Source of the DNA: Nonomuraea turkmeniaca
GTDB taxonomy: Bacteria > Actinomycetota > Actinomycetes > Streptosporangiales > Streptosporangiaceae
Direction of reading: 5' to 3'
Assembly (NCBI RefSeq): GCF_005889735.1
Contig: NZ_VCKY01000008.1
Location: 31,528 to 95,527, forward strand
DNA length: 64,000 bases
The position numbers and the translations under genes were made by a program. The notes under the pieces are model-generated. The model was given only the letters and a program-made list of their open reading frames with translations. It was not told the DNA's origin and searched no databases. This document shows positions 27,167 to 36,249 of this stretch, in pieces (the stretch's first letter is position 1; every line of letters starts with the position of its first letter).

Positions 27167-28381
27167 GTGCGCGTTCTAGTCATCGGTTCCGGAGGGCGTG
27201 AGCACGCCCTGTGTCGTTCGCTCAAGCTCGATCCCCAGGTCAGCGAGGTCCTTTGTGCCCCGGGCAACCCGGGCATCGAGCGGTACGCGGCCGTCTATCC
27301 CGTCGATCCCCTCGATCCCGGGCAGGTGGCCGAGCTGGCCACGCGGCTGCGGGTCGATCTCGTGGTGGTGGGGCCGGAGGCGCCGCTCGTCGCCGGCGTG
27401 TCCGACGCCGTGCGCGAGGCGGGCATCGCCTGCTTCGGGCCCTCCCGCGAGGCGGCCATGATCGAGGGGTCCAAGGCGTTCGCCAAGGAGATCATGAAGG
27501 CGGCCGACGTGCCGACCGCGCGAGCCAGGGCGTGCACCACCGAAGAGGAGGCCGCGGCCGCCCTCGACGAGTTCGGGGCGCCCTACGTGGTCAAGGACGA
27601 CGGCCTGGCGGCCGGCAAGGGCGTGGTGGTCACGCATGACCGCGAGCAGGCGCTGGCGCACGCGCTGACCTGCGACCGGGTGGTGATCGAGGAATACCTG
27701 GACGGCCCCGAGGTGTCGCTGTTCGCGCTGTGCGACGGGAGCACGGCCGTGCCGCTGCAGCTCGCGCAGGACTTCAAGCGGCTCCACGACGGCGACGGAG
27801 GGCCCAACACGGGCGGCATGGGGGCCTACACGCCGCTCCCGTGGGCGCCGGAAGGCCTCACCGAGCAGGTCATGCGGGAGGTCGTGCATCCGACGATCGC
27901 CGAGTTGTCGCGGCGCGGGCTGCCCTACCAGGGGGTGCTCTACGTGGGTCTCGCCCTGACCTCGAAGGGGCCGAAGGTGGTCGAGTTCAACGCCCGCTTC
28001 GGGGACCCGGAGACGCAGGTGCTGCTCGACCGGCTGGAGACGCCGCTGGGCGGGCTGCTGATGGCGTGCGCGACGGGCGAGCTCGGGCCGGACCCGGTGT
28101 TCAAGCAGGGCTCGGCGGTGGCCGTGGTGATCGCGGCACAGAACTATCCGGTCGCGCCGGTCAAGGGCGACGTGATCACGGGGCCGCAGGGGACGGAGCA
28201 CGCCTACGTGCTGCACGCCGGGACCAAGTGGGCCGACGACGACGTCGTCTCCGACGGCGGCCGGGTGCTGAACGTGGTCGGCAACGGGCCGGACAAGGAG
28301 AGCGCGCGCCAGGCGGCCTATGACCTCGTCGGCCGGATCAAGCTGCGTGGCTCGCACTACAGGACGGACATCGCCCGATGA
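27167..28381 (+). CDS. purD: phosphoribosylamine-glycine ligase
   Basis: 404 aa from the GTG at 27167, which starts the canonical [18 protein letters not shown]-dependent joining of phosphoribosylamine and glycine in purine synthesis. The ATP-grasp signatures are present ([53 protein letters not shown]). There is no Shine-Dalgarno and GACAAT lies 7 nt upstream, so it is probably leaderless. The stop overlaps the purC start by 4 bp (ATGA), so the two are translationally coupled. Confidence 0.95.
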   Translation: MRVLVIGSGGREHALCRSLKLDPQVSEVLCAPGNPGIERYAAVYPVDPLDPGQVAELATRLRVDLVVVGPEAPLVAGVSDAVREAGIACFGPSREAAMIEGSKAFAKEIMKAADVPTARARACTTEEEAAAALDEFGAPYVVKDDGLAAGKGVVVTHDREQALAHALTCDRVVIEEYLDGPEVSLFALCDGSTAVPLQLAQDFKRLHDGDGGPNTGGMGAYTPLPWAPEGLTEQVMREVVHPTIAELSRRGLPYQGVLYVGLALTSKGPKVVEFNARFGDPETQVLLDRLETPLGGLLMACATGELGPDPVFKQGSAVAVVIAAQNYPVAPVKGDVITGPQGTEHAYVLHAGTKWADDDVVSDGGRVLNVVGNGPDKESARQAAYDLVGRIKLRGSHYRTDIAR

Positions 28382-29214
28382 AGCTCGTGCACTCCGGCAA
28401 GGTCCGCGATCTCTACGAGACCGAGGACGGCCTGCTGATCATGGTCGCCTCCGACCGGATCTCGGCCTTCGACTACGTGTTGCAGCCCGACATCCCGGAG
28501 AAAGGGGCCATTCTCACGCAGATGTCATTGTGGTGGTTCGATCAGCTCAAGGATGTCGTGCCCGACCACGTCGTCGCGCGGGGCGACGACGCGCACAGCG
28601 TGGTGTGCCGGCCGCTGCGAATGGTGCCGGTCGAGTGCGTGGCGCGGGGCTACCTGACGGGTGGCGGGCTGAGCGAATACCGCCGTGACGGCATGGTCTC
28701 CGGCGTGCCGCTGCCCGACGGGCTGGAGGACGGGTCCAGGCTGCCGGAGCCGATCTTCACGCCGTCCACCAAGGCGCCCGTGGGGGAGCACGACGAGCCG
28801 ATCTCGTACGAGCAGGTCGTGGCCGAGGTCGGCGCGGAGACCGCCGAGGCGTTGCGGCGGATCACGCTGGCCGTCTACACGCGCGGCGCGGAGATCGCCC
28901 GCGAGCGCGGCATCATCGTGGCCGACACCAAGATCGAGCTGGGCTGGGACGCCAACGGCGTGCTGACGCTGGGCGACGAGGTGCTGACACCGGACTCCTC
29001 GCGATTCTGGCCGGCCGACGAATGGCGGCCGGGTCGGTCGCAACCATCTTTCGACAAGCAATTTGTACGAGATTGGCTGCTGTCACCCGAATCTGGATGG
29101 GACAAAGACTCTGGAAACCCCCCACCCCCGCTACCCGACCATGTGGTCGAGCAGACCAGGCAGCGATACCTAGAAGCGTATGAGCGGCTCACGGGGGCTC
29201 CCTTTAGCGGATGA
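28378..29214 (+). CDS. purC: phosphoribosylaminoimidazole-succinocarboxamide synthase
   Basis: 278 aa. It joins CAIR and aspartate using ATP. Motifs: HSGKVRDLYE (ATP), MVASDRISAFDYVL, the signature VECVARGYLTGGG and ADTKIELGWD, and the C-terminal FDKQFVRDWL. The start overlaps the purD stop (ATGA). About 60 bases near 29045-29135 are noticeably less GC-rich than the rest, but the frame is intact. Confidence 0.96.
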   Translation: MKLVHSGKVRDLYETEDGLLIMVASDRISAFDYVLQPDIPEKGAILTQMSLWWFDQLKDVVPDHVVARGDDAHSVVCRPLRMVPVECVARGYLTGGGLSEYRRDGMVSGVPLPDGLEDGSRLPEPIFTPSTKAPVGEHDEPISYEQVVAEVGAETAEALRRITLAVYTRGAEIARERGIIVADTKIELGWDANGVLTLGDEVLTPDSSRFWPADEWRPGRSQPSFDKQFVRDWLLSPESGWDKDSGNPPPPLPDHVVEQTRQRYLEAYERLTGAPFSG

Positions 29215-29291
29215 TTCGGCTGGGTCATGTGGTGTTAGCGACTACTGTTGGCCCGATCAAGCCTCACCGTTGATTTCAAGGAGCCGCACGA

Positions 29292-30557
29292 ATGGTCCGT
29301 TACCGCGTGCGCGGTGGCAACGCACTGCGTGGAACCGCGTTCATCCAGGGCGCGAAGAACGCCGTGCTCCCCATGATCGGTGCGGCTCTGCTCGCCCCGA
29401 AGGGGCGCACCGTCCTGCGCAACGTGCCGATCATCGAAGACGTCCGCCGCGCCGTCGAGCTGGCCGAGGCGGTCGGCGCGTACGTCGAGCTGCACGAGTC
29501 AGAGCGCACGCTGGTCATCGACGCCTCCAGGGTGGACAGCCCGGTGCTGCCCGCCAGGATCGCCCGGCGCTTCCGCGGCTCCGTCCTGTTCACCCCCGCC
29601 CTGCTGCACCGGCTGGGCGAGGCGATCGTGGAGGGGGTCGGCGGCTGCAATCTCGGCAGCCGCAACCTCGACTTCCACTACCTCGGCTACAAGCGGCTGG
29701 GCGCGATCGTGGACGAGGAGGAGACGGTCATCCACGTCAAGGCGTCCGGGCTGACCGGCGCCACCCTCTACCTCGACACCCCGTCCCACACCGGCACCGA
29801 GAACCTCATCATGGCCGCTGCCTTGGCCAACGGCACGACCGTGATCGAGAACGCGGCGCTGGAGCCCGAGGTGCTCGACGTCATCGACATGCTCACCAAA
29901 ATGGGCGCGCGCATCAGCGGCGGCGGCACCGGGTTCATCACCGTGGAGGGCGTGGACGAGCTGCACGCCGTCGAGCACACGGTGATGCCCGACCGGCTGG
30001 ACGCGGGCGTGTTCGCGATGGCCGCGGCGATCACCGGTGGCGAGCTGAGCCTGGTGGGCACCGGCCTCGACCTGGGTGTGGTGCGCTACAAGCTGGAGCA
30101 GATGGGCGTCGAGTTCGCCCGGCAGGGCGCGGTCCTGCACGTGCGGTCCGAGGGCAAGCTGCGGCCCATCAACATCATCACCGACACCTATCCGGGCTTC
30201 GCCACGGACCTGCAGTCGCCGATGATGACGGTCGCGGCGCTGGCCGACGGCACCAGCTACATCCACGAGCGCATCTTCGACGGCCGGTTCGCGCTGGCCG
30301 GAGAGCTCAACAAGATGAAGGCAAATGTGGAGGTCGACGGCAGCCGGGCCGTCGTACGCGGCCGCACGCCGCTGACCGGCACCCAGGTGACGGCGCACGA
30401 CCTTCGCTCGGGCATCGCACTGGTGCTCGCCGGCCTCGCGGCCGAGGGCGAGACGGTGATCGACTCGGGATACCTGATCGATCGCGGTCACGCACATCTC
30501 GCGGCGCGAATGCGCGCGCTCGGCGCGGACATTACACGAGAGATTTCCGAGCGCTAA
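29292..30557 (+). CDS. murA: UDP-N-acetylglucosamine 1-carboxyvinyltransferase (MurA family)
   Basis: 421 aa, ATG with AAGGAG 8 nt upstream. An EPSP-synthase-fold enzyme that transfers enolpyruvate from PEP to UDP-GlcNAc in the first step of peptidoglycan synthesis. The catalytic Lys (QGAKNAVLP), the fosfomycin-target Cys in [11 protein letters not shown] and the late Arg/Asp residues ([15 protein letters not shown]) are present. The sequence differs from the MurA usual in actinomycetes around the N-terminus, so it may be a second, specialised copy. It follows purC by 77 bp and could share its transcript. Confidence 0.85.
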   Translation: MVRYRVRGGNALRGTAFIQGAKNAVLPMIGAALLAPKGRTVLRNVPIIEDVRRAVELAEAVGAYVELHESERTLVIDASRVDSPVLPARIARRFRGSVLFTPALLHRLGEAIVEGVGGCNLGSRNLDFHYLGYKRLGAIVDEEETVIHVKASGLTGATLYLDTPSHTGTENLIMAAALANGTTVIENAALEPEVLDVIDMLTKMGARISGGGTGFITVEGVDELHAVEHTVMPDRLDAGVFAMAAAITGGELSLVGTGLDLGVVRYKLEQMGVEFARQGAVLHVRSEGKLRPINIITDTYPGFATDLQSPMMTVAALADGTSYIHERIFDGRFALAGELNKMKANVEVDGSRAVVRGRTPLTGTQVTAHDLRSGIALVLAGLAAEGETVIDSGYLIDRGHAHLAARMRALGADITREISER

Positions 30558-30698
30558 AAAGCGTGCGAAATACCTCGTTGAGCTGCTAAGACATCTTGTC
30601 GGACGGTCAACCTCAACGGCTTTCCGGAAAAGTCGGGCGTGACATTACGGCCCCCGCGAGCGATCGTTCCAAAAGAGAGCACTGCAACGGACGGCAGG

Positions 30699-32048
30699 AT
30701 GGGACGAACATTGGTCGAGAGGGCCGAAGAAACTCCCCGAGTGTCACGCCCGGGAGCAATGACACCGGACCTCACCATTGGTGTGGTCGGACCCCACGAC
30801 TTGGTGGAGCGGGTCATGCTGATGGGTCACGCCGCGGCGCCGTTGCCGTGTCGCCTGGTGGCGGCTGCCTACCGCGACGAGCAGGAGGCGCCGGACAAGG
30901 TGACGCGGCTCGGTCCCGGCGTCGACGCATGCTTGTTCGCCAGCCCGGTCCCTTACGACCTGGCCAGGCGTTCCGGCGTGCTGACGATGCCCGCGACGTA
31001 CGTGCAACTCGGCGGAGCAGCACTGGTGGCGGCGTTGGCCAAGGCCGCGCTCGACACCCGGATGGACCCCCAACGGGTCAGCATCGACGTGGTCAGCCGG
31101 GCCGATGTCGAGGAGGCGTACACCGACCTCGGCATCCCCGCGACCGACGTCCACAGCCGCGACGAGCCGGGCGCCACCGGCACGATCGCGGCCTACCACG
31201 AACGCCTGGCCCGGCAGGGCGCCACCACGGGAGCACTGACGTGCCTGCCCGCGGTGGCCGAGCGCCTCCAGGCGGCCGGGGTGCCGGTCATCAGGATCAG
31301 GCCCACCTCGGCGGCTGTGCGCACGGCGCTGCACACGGCGGCGTTGCTCGGCGCGCACCACCGGCTGGAGGAGTCGCAGTTGACCGTGGTGCTGGTGGAG
31401 GTGCCGACGCTGCGCGAGCCCGTGCGCCGCGCCGCGCCCCGCTACTGGCGCGACGAGCTGCGGCTGTCCCTGCACCGGCTCCTGGTCCAGGAGGCGAACC
31501 GGATCAACGCCACCATCTGGCCCATCGACGATCACAGCTACCTGGTCACCGCGACCAGGGGGTCGATCGCGGCGGCGACGGACGGGTTCAGGGTGTTGCC
31601 GTTCGCGGCCAGGATCAGGGACGAGCTGGGGCTGGCGGTCGAGGTCGGCGTGGGCATGGGGCGTACGACGCACGACGCGGAGTCGCACGCGCGGGCCGCG
31701 CTGGCGCGTACGCAGGCCGGCAAGCAGGCACAGGGGTTCGCGGTGGACCGCGAGGGTCGGGCGCTCATCCCGGCCCCGCGCATGCCGCCGACGGGCTCAA
31801 CCGCACTCAAGCCCAAGGGAGTGGAGGTGCTGGCCAGACTGGCGGCCAAGCTGGAGGGCGGCGACACGGTGGTCGACGCGGAGGGCGCCGGAAAGATGCT
31901 GGGGGTCACGCCCCGCACGGCTCGGCGGTTGTTGCGCACGCTGGTTGACGAGGGACTCGCGTGGCCACTTCCGCCCAACCGAACCCCGCAACCGGGTCGG
32001 CCCCGGCAGCTGTACCGCCTTATCGTGGAGAAACTCGGTCCCCGGTGA
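30699..32048 (+). CDS. putative transcriptional regulator, paralogue of 37474-38787
   Basis: 449 aa from the ATG at 30699; the ATG at 30759 is an alternative that matches the paralogue better. An N-terminal sensor-like domain starts with LTIGVVGPHDLVERVM. A middle segment resembles the cyclase/GGDEF-like domain of PucR/CdaR regulators (LGLAVEVGVGMGRTTHDAES). The C-terminal ~80 residues form a winged-helix (DAEGAGKMLGVTPRTARRLLRTLVDEGLAWPLPP). I do not recognise a named family. The close paralogue on the other strand 5.4 kb away shares every segment. No signal peptide or membrane segment. Confidence 0.7.
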   Translation: MGRTLVERAEETPRVSRPGAMTPDLTIGVVGPHDLVERVMLMGHAAAPLPCRLVAAAYRDEQEAPDKVTRLGPGVDACLFASPVPYDLARRSGVLTMPATYVQLGGAALVAALAKAALDTRMDPQRVSIDVVSRADVEEAYTDLGIPATDVHSRDEPGATGTIAAYHERLARQGATTGALTCLPAVAERLQAAGVPVIRIRPTSAAVRTALHTAALLGAHHRLEESQLTVVLVEVPTLREPVRRAAPRYWRDELRLSLHRLLVQEANRINATIWPIDDHSYLVTATRGSIAAATDGFRVLPFAARIRDELGLAVEVGVGMGRTTHDAESHARAALARTQAGKQAQGFAVDREGRALIPAPRMPPTGSTALKPKGVEVLARLAAKLEGGDTVVDAEGAGKMLGVTPRTARRLLRTLVDEGLAWPLPPNRTPQPGRPRQLYRLIVEKLGPR

Positions 32049-32073
32049 TTGGTTGATCTTTGGTTCGGCCTTT

Positions 32074-32109
32074 GGCCCGCCGTTCGTCACGGCGGGCCTT
32101 TGGCCCGCC
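32074..32109 (+). terminator. terminator with two alternative hairpins
   Basis: GGCCCGCCG (32074-32082) pairs with CGGCGGGCC (32090-32098) around a 7-nt loop, followed by TTT. The right arm can instead pair with a second TTTGGCCCGCC copy (32099-32109) to form GGCGGGCC-TTT-GGCCCGCC. The TTTGGCCCGCC word occurs at 32071-32081 and 32099-32109. It ends the regulator gene transcript. Confidence 0.6.
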
Positions 32110-32460
32110 ATCACATCCTTCTTTTACGGCAAGCCGACCTGGCGCCACCCGCCGTACGGGGCCGGTGTCCGTCCAGGGAGACGCTTCTGACTCGTTCACC
32201 GGCGGGCCGCCGCCACGGCGTCAAGTGGGCCGGTTACGAGGTCATATTGACTGGCGCTGTCAGTCTGGGAACTTACTCATTGACTCTTGTGAACTTGTTG
32301 GTTGACCCGCGTCGATGAGGGTATGTTCACGGACGCCCCCGATCGACAGGATTCGGACGGGGGCACCAAACTTTTCGGCGTGCCCTTGCGCGTCAGAGTG
32401 GGCGCTGCGCGGGGCTGTAGAGGTGCTGGGCGGGCCAGTGAGTGCGACCTAATGGCGTGA
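32110..32460. other. gene-free stretch with a promoter-like site and two exclusive hairpins
   Basis: No gene is supported. TTGACC (32302-32307) and TATGTT (32322-32327) look like promoter boxes but are only 14 nt apart. Just downstream GCCCCCG (32335-32341) pairs with CGGGGGC (32358-32364), and GGGCAC (32361-32366) pairs with GTGCCC (32380-32385). The two hairpins share four bases, so they cannot form together. A small RNA reading toward the rhodanese gene 3' end is possible. Confidence 0.35.
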
Positions 32461-32910
32461 TTAGCAGCCGCACGTGATTCCGCGTACAGGGGCTGTCAGG
32501 GCGTCCACCTCGCGGCGGGTGATCCCGGAGGCGGTTTCTACCGGGAAGCCCTCCCTGGCCCAGTACTCGAAGCCGCCGATCATTTCCTTGACCATGTAGC
32601 CGAGCTTGGCGAACTCCAGAGCCGCCCGGGTGGCGCCGTTGCAGCCGGGGCCCCAGCAGTACGTCACCACCAGGCTGGTCTTCGGGATCAGCGCGAGGGC
32701 TCGGGTGGCGATCTCGGCGGTGGGGAGGTGCACGGCACCCTCGATGTGACCCTGGTCCCAGCTCTCCAGGCTGCGCGAGTCGACGACCACGATGCCGGGA
32801 GCCCCTGCGCTCAGGTCGGCGGCCACGTCTGAAACGTCGGTCTCGAAAGCCAGCCGGGCGGCGAAGTGGGTCAGGGCGACGGCTGGGTGGACGGCGGCGA
32901 CTGCGGACAT
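32461..32910 (-). CDS. rhodanese-like sulfurtransferase
   Basis: 149 aa from the ATG at 32910, which has GGAGAA upstream; the frame is open further up but without a likely start. A single rhodanese domain: VVVDSRSLESWDQGHIEGAVHLP, then the active-site loop TYCWGPGCNGATRAA with the catalytic Cys in CWGPGC, and a C-terminal GGFEYWAREGFPV. The last residues are CGC. It probably moves sulfane sulfur; the acceptor is unknown. Divergent from the EamA gene. Confidence 0.88.
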   Translation of the reverse strand: MSAVAAVHPAVALTHFAARLAFETDVSDVAADLSAGAPGIVVVDSRSLESWDQGHIEGAVHLPTAEIATRALALIPKTSLVVTYCWGPGCNGATRAALEFAKLGYMVKEMIGGFEYWAREGFPVETASGITRREVDALTAPVRGITCGC

Positions 32911-33083
32911 CTGCGGGGTTCTCCGTTCTTGGTGGGGTCTCGCACGGTGACAGGACAGATCCTGCCAACCACCCCTGTAGGGCCAGAAGTGGCACGAAAG
33001 CCCACTATCGCTAATATCCCGCCAGGGTTCGTGGTCCGATACATGCCGGATATTGTCGGAGCCGACCTGTATTGTCATCAGCC

Positions 33084-34103
33084 ATGAGGGTGAACACCAC
33101 TGACAGCCGCGCTCCGTTCCTGATCTGGGGCGCGTTGGCCATCGTCTACGTGGTGTGGGGTTCGACGTATCTGGGGATCGGCATCGCGATCGAGTCGATA
33201 CCGCCCATGCTGAGCGGGGCCCTGCGGTTCATCACCGCTGCCGCCCTGCTCGCCGGTTTCCTGCTGGTGCGGTCGGGGCCGGCGGCCTTCAGGATGTCGC
33301 GCAGGCAGTTCCTCGGCGCGGCTATCGTGGGCGTGCTGCTCCTGACCCTGGGCAACGGGATGCTGGCGGTGGCCGAGCAGTACATCTCCACGGGACTGGC
33401 AGCGCTCCTGGTGGCCTCGGTGCCGCTGTGGCTGGTCGTGTTCAGGTTCGCGGTGCGCGACCGCCCCAAGGCGCTGACGCTCGCGGGCGTGCTGGTCGGG
33501 CTCTGCGGGGTCGGGGCACTGTCGCTGACCGGCGCCGAGGGCGGCAGCGGCACCGGCATCGTGGTGGTACTGCTCGCCTCGGTGTCATGGGCCGTGGGCT
33601 CGTTCCTGTCGAGCCGGATCCAGATGCCCGCCAACGCGCTCGCCACCAGCGCGGTCGAGATGGTCGTCGGCGGTGCCGGGCTGCTGGTGCTCGGCACCGG
33701 ACTCGGCGAGCGGCTCGACCTGTCGGCCGTCACCACCAGATCCTGGCTGGCGCTGGCCTACCTGATCCTGGTGGGGTCCCTGATCGGGTTCACGGCGTTC
33801 TCGTGGTTGCTCGGCAACGCCCCCATCTCGCTGGTTTCCACCTACGCCTACGTCAACCCGGCCGTGGCCGTCGCGCTCGGCGCGCTCGTGCTGCACGAGC
33901 CGATCACGACCCAGGTGGTCCTCGGCGGGCTGGTCATCCTGGTCGGCGTGGCGCTGGTGATCTCAACCGAGCGCAAGGGACCGAAGCGCGTCCTCGAAGA
34001 CCCCGACGGTGGCGGCGACGTCCGCCTCGGTGTGGGCGGTGGACAGGAACCACAGCCCCCGCGGCACCATGTTGATCCCGCGGTCGAGCAACGCGGCGTG
34101 TAG
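33084..34103 (+). CDS. EamA/DMT-superfamily permease
   Basis: 339 aa from the ATG at 33084 (TATTGT ends 8 nt upstream, no ribosome binding site). About ten membrane helices in two EamA repeats, with VVWGSTYLGIGIAIE at the start and SLVSTYAYVNPAVAVALGALVLHEPIT near the end, typical of metabolite exporters. The natural protein seems to end near ISTERKGPK; the last ~43 codons (VLEDPDGGGDVRLG onward) read through the antisense of the convergent aminotransferase, a 141-bp overlap. The exported compound is unknown. Confidence 0.9.
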   Translation: MRVNTTDSRAPFLIWGALAIVYVVWGSTYLGIGIAIESIPPMLSGALRFITAAALLAGFLLVRSGPAAFRMSRRQFLGAAIVGVLLLTLGNGMLAVAEQYISTGLAALLVASVPLWLVVFRFAVRDRPKALTLAGVLVGLCGVGALSLTGAEGGSGTGIVVVLLASVSWAVGSFLSSRIQMPANALATSAVEMVVGGAGLLVLGTGLGERLDLSAVTTRSWLALAYLILVGSLIGFTAFSWLLGNAPISLVSTYAYVNPAVAVALGALVLHEPITTQVVLGGLVILVGVALVISTERKGPKRVLEDPDGGGDVRLGVGGGQEPQPPRHHVDPAVEQRGV

Positions 34104-35276
34104 GCGGGCCATCATGGCGCGGTCGGTCCCGGCGAAGTCGCGGTAGTCGCGCACCGCGGGCGCGTCGGTGAAGTACGTCTGGAAGACCGGCCCGGGCCCG
34201 CCCACCAGCATCGGGACACCCACCTTGGCCGCGGCCTCGCGAAGGCCGGTCATGAGCTGCCGGCCTCGGGCGTAGAGGGTGCCGTAGACCTCCTCGCGCT
34301 GCTCGTCCAGGATGCGGAGCGTGGCCTCGGCGGCGGCGATGCCGACGGGCTGCGAGTTGAACGTCCCCGCGTGCGCGACCTTGCCCGAGGAGATGGCGTC
34401 CATCACGGCCGCCCGCCCGGCCAGCGCGGACACCTGCATGCCGCCCGCCATCGCCTTGCCGAAGACCGACAGGTCGGGGCTGACGCCGAGGTACTCCTGG
34501 GCGCCGCCGGGGGCGAGCCGGAACCCGGTGATGATCTCGTCGAAGATCAGCAGGCTGCCGTGGCGGTCACACAGCTCGCGCACACCCTGGAGGTAGCCGG
34601 GATCCGGCTCGATGGCGCCGGTGTTGCAGAGCACCGGCTCCGTGACGACGGCGGCGATCTGGCCCGCGTGCTCGTCCATGAGGCGGGCGAGTGCCTCCAG
34701 GTCGTTCCAGGGGCAGATCACCAGGTCGGTGGCGGGCGGCTGGCCGGCGGTGCCGGGGACCGCACGAGGGTGGTCCTGCGGCCCCGCGTCGTCCAGTGAC
34801 GGGTGCACGCTGTAGAGAACCGGGTCGAGCCAGCCGTGGTAGTGGCCCTCGAACTTGAGGATCTTGGGGCGTCCGGTGAAGCCACGCGCCAGGCGCCACG
34901 CGGCGTGCGCGGCCTCGGAGCCGACGGTGTTGAAGCGGACGCGCTCCGCCGAAGGCACCATCGCGCACAACCGCTCGGCGACGCGGGCCTCGGCCGCGTG
35001 CTGGGCGGAGTAGACGATGCCACGGGCCACCTGGGCGGAGACGGCCTCCACCACGGCCGGCGGACAGTGGCCGAGCAGCGCGGGACCCTGGCCGAGCACG
35101 TAGTCGATGTAGACGTTGCCGTCGACGTCCCAGAGCCTCGCTCCCGAGGCCCTGTCCACGTAGAGCGGCACCCCCGCGGTACGGCGGGCGTCGCTGGAGA
35201 CGCCACCTGCGATGTAACGCCGGGCAGTGGTGTAGAGGTCGCGGCTGACGTCCAGGGTGCGGGTCATGTCGACCAT
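33963..35276 (-). CDS. class III PLP aminotransferase / aminomutase-like
   Basis: 437 aa from the ATG at 35276 (MVDMTRTL; the ATG at 35267 is also possible). It resembles glutamate-1-semialdehyde 2,1-aminomutase and related class III enzymes: RYIAGGVSSDARRTAGVP, VRFNTVGSEAAHAAWRLAR, LLIFDEIITGFRLAPGGAQ and the PLP Lys in VFGKAMAGGMQVSA. Haem-pathway context is absent, so it more likely acts on another amino acid or amine. Its promoter region faces the FAH-family gene, which could share its pathway. Confidence 0.88.
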   Translation of the reverse strand: MVDMTRTLDVSRDLYTTARRYIAGGVSSDARRTAGVPLYVDRASGARLWDVDGNVYIDYVLGQGPALLGHCPPAVVEAVSAQVARGIVYSAQHAAEARVAERLCAMVPSAERVRFNTVGSEAAHAAWRLARGFTGRPKILKFEGHYHGWLDPVLYSVHPSLDDAGPQDHPRAVPGTAGQPPATDLVICPWNDLEALARLMDEHAGQIAAVVTEPVLCNTGAIEPDPGYLQGVRELCDRHGSLLIFDEIITGFRLAPGGAQEYLGVSPDLSVFGKAMAGGMQVSALAGRAAVMDAISSGKVAHAGTFNSQPVGIAAAEATLRILDEQREEVYGTLYARGRQLMTGLREAAAKVGVPMLVGGPGPVFQTYFTDAPAVRDYRDFAGTDRAMMARLHAALLDRGINMVPRGLWFLSTAHTEADVAATVGVFEDALRSLALG

Positions 35277-35382
35277 CAAACGGGGACACATCGCCTGACG
35301 CCAAGAAACACAGCAAGAAGCAGGTCGTAAGCGCAAATTTCGGTGCTTGTGGAGGTTATGGGGCCTTGATGGGCTTACGGAC

Positions 35383-36240
35383 ATGTTTCTTGGACGCATT
35401 CGGCGTACCCCCTCCGGCCCCGTCGAGCTGGTGGCCCGGCGCGCGGCCGGCGAGCTGGTGAGCCTGGCCGGCCTCGGGCCTGCTCTCGGATCAGACCCGG
35501 TGGCGGCCCTGCACTCGTACGGGCTCGACCGCCTGACCGAGCTGGTGGCCGGCCACGACGGCCCCACTCTCGACGAGAGCGCGGTGCTCTTCGAGCCGCC
35601 CGTGGCCACCTGCACGAAGATCTGCTGCCTGGCGCTGAACTACCAGGAGCACGCCGACGAGAGCGGCCTGGAGGTTCCGCCGGAGCCGGTGCTGTTCTTC
35701 AAGCCGCCGTCCGCGCTCGTGGGCCACAACCACCCGGTGCTCGCCCCCGCCCGCACCCGCCATCTGGAGCACGAAGTGGAGCTGGCCGTGGTCATCGGCA
35801 AGGTGACCAGGGATCTGCCGGCCGAGCGGTGGCGCGAGGCCGTCGCCGGATACACCGTGATCAACGACATGACGGCCCGCGACCTGCAGCTGGCCAATAT
35901 CGCGCGCAACGTGCCGTGGGACCAGTCGAAGGGGTTCGACACCTTCGCGCCCGCGGGCCCGTACCTGGCGACGGTGGACGAGGTGCCCGATCCGCAGGCG
36001 CTGGAGCTGACCTTGGAAGTGGACGGCGAGGTCAGGCAGCGGGCCAACACCAGGCAGATGGTCTTCGGCCTCCCCCGTCTCATCGCCGACCTGTCCGACG
36101 GGATGACGCTGATGCCGGGCGACCTCATCGCGACCGGCACCATCGCCGGGATCGCCCCGCTCAAGGACGGCGACACCATGCGGGCCACGGTGGAGGGAAT
36201 CGGGACGCTCGTGAATACGGTCAAATTTCGGTCCGCCTAA
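35383..36240 (+). CDS. fumarylacetoacetate hydrolase-family protein
   Basis: 285 aa from the ATG at 35383. The C-terminal ~210 residues are an FAH domain with the metal ligands in EHEVELAVVIG and the signature NDMTARDLQLANIARN, plus SDGMTLMPGDLIATGTIAG. The family hydrolyses or decarboxylates beta-diketo or oxo acids in aromatic and other catabolism. It is divergent from the class III aminotransferase and is followed after 9 bp by the AraC-like regulator, so the three may belong to one catabolic unit (inference). Confidence 0.9.
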   Translation: MFLGRIRRTPSGPVELVARRAAGELVSLAGLGPALGSDPVAALHSYGLDRLTELVAGHDGPTLDESAVLFEPPVATCTKICCLALNYQEHADESGLEVPPEPVLFFKPPSALVGHNHPVLAPARTRHLEHEVELAVVIGKVTRDLPAERWREAVAGYTVINDMTARDLQLANIARNVPWDQSKGFDTFAPAGPYLATVDEVPDPQALELTLEVDGEVRQRANTRQMVFGLPRLIADLSDGMTLMPGDLIATGTIAGIAPLKDGDTMRATVEGIGTLVNTVKFRSA

Positions 36241-36249
36241 AGTAGGGAC

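Noticed and set aside
32335..32370. tRNA or tmRNA end, because GCCCCCG...CGGGGGC is followed by ACCA
   Set aside because: Only 16 nt separate the arms, so no D, anticodon or T arm can be formed.
32302..32385. 6C RNA or another named actinobacterial small RNA
   Set aside because: The two C-rich hairpin loops of 6C RNA are absent; here the C run is in the stem.
35277..35615. Upstream extension of the class III aminotransferase
   Set aside because: The 113 extra codons overlap the divergent FAH gene and have no similarity to the family; MVDMTRTL is the sensible start.
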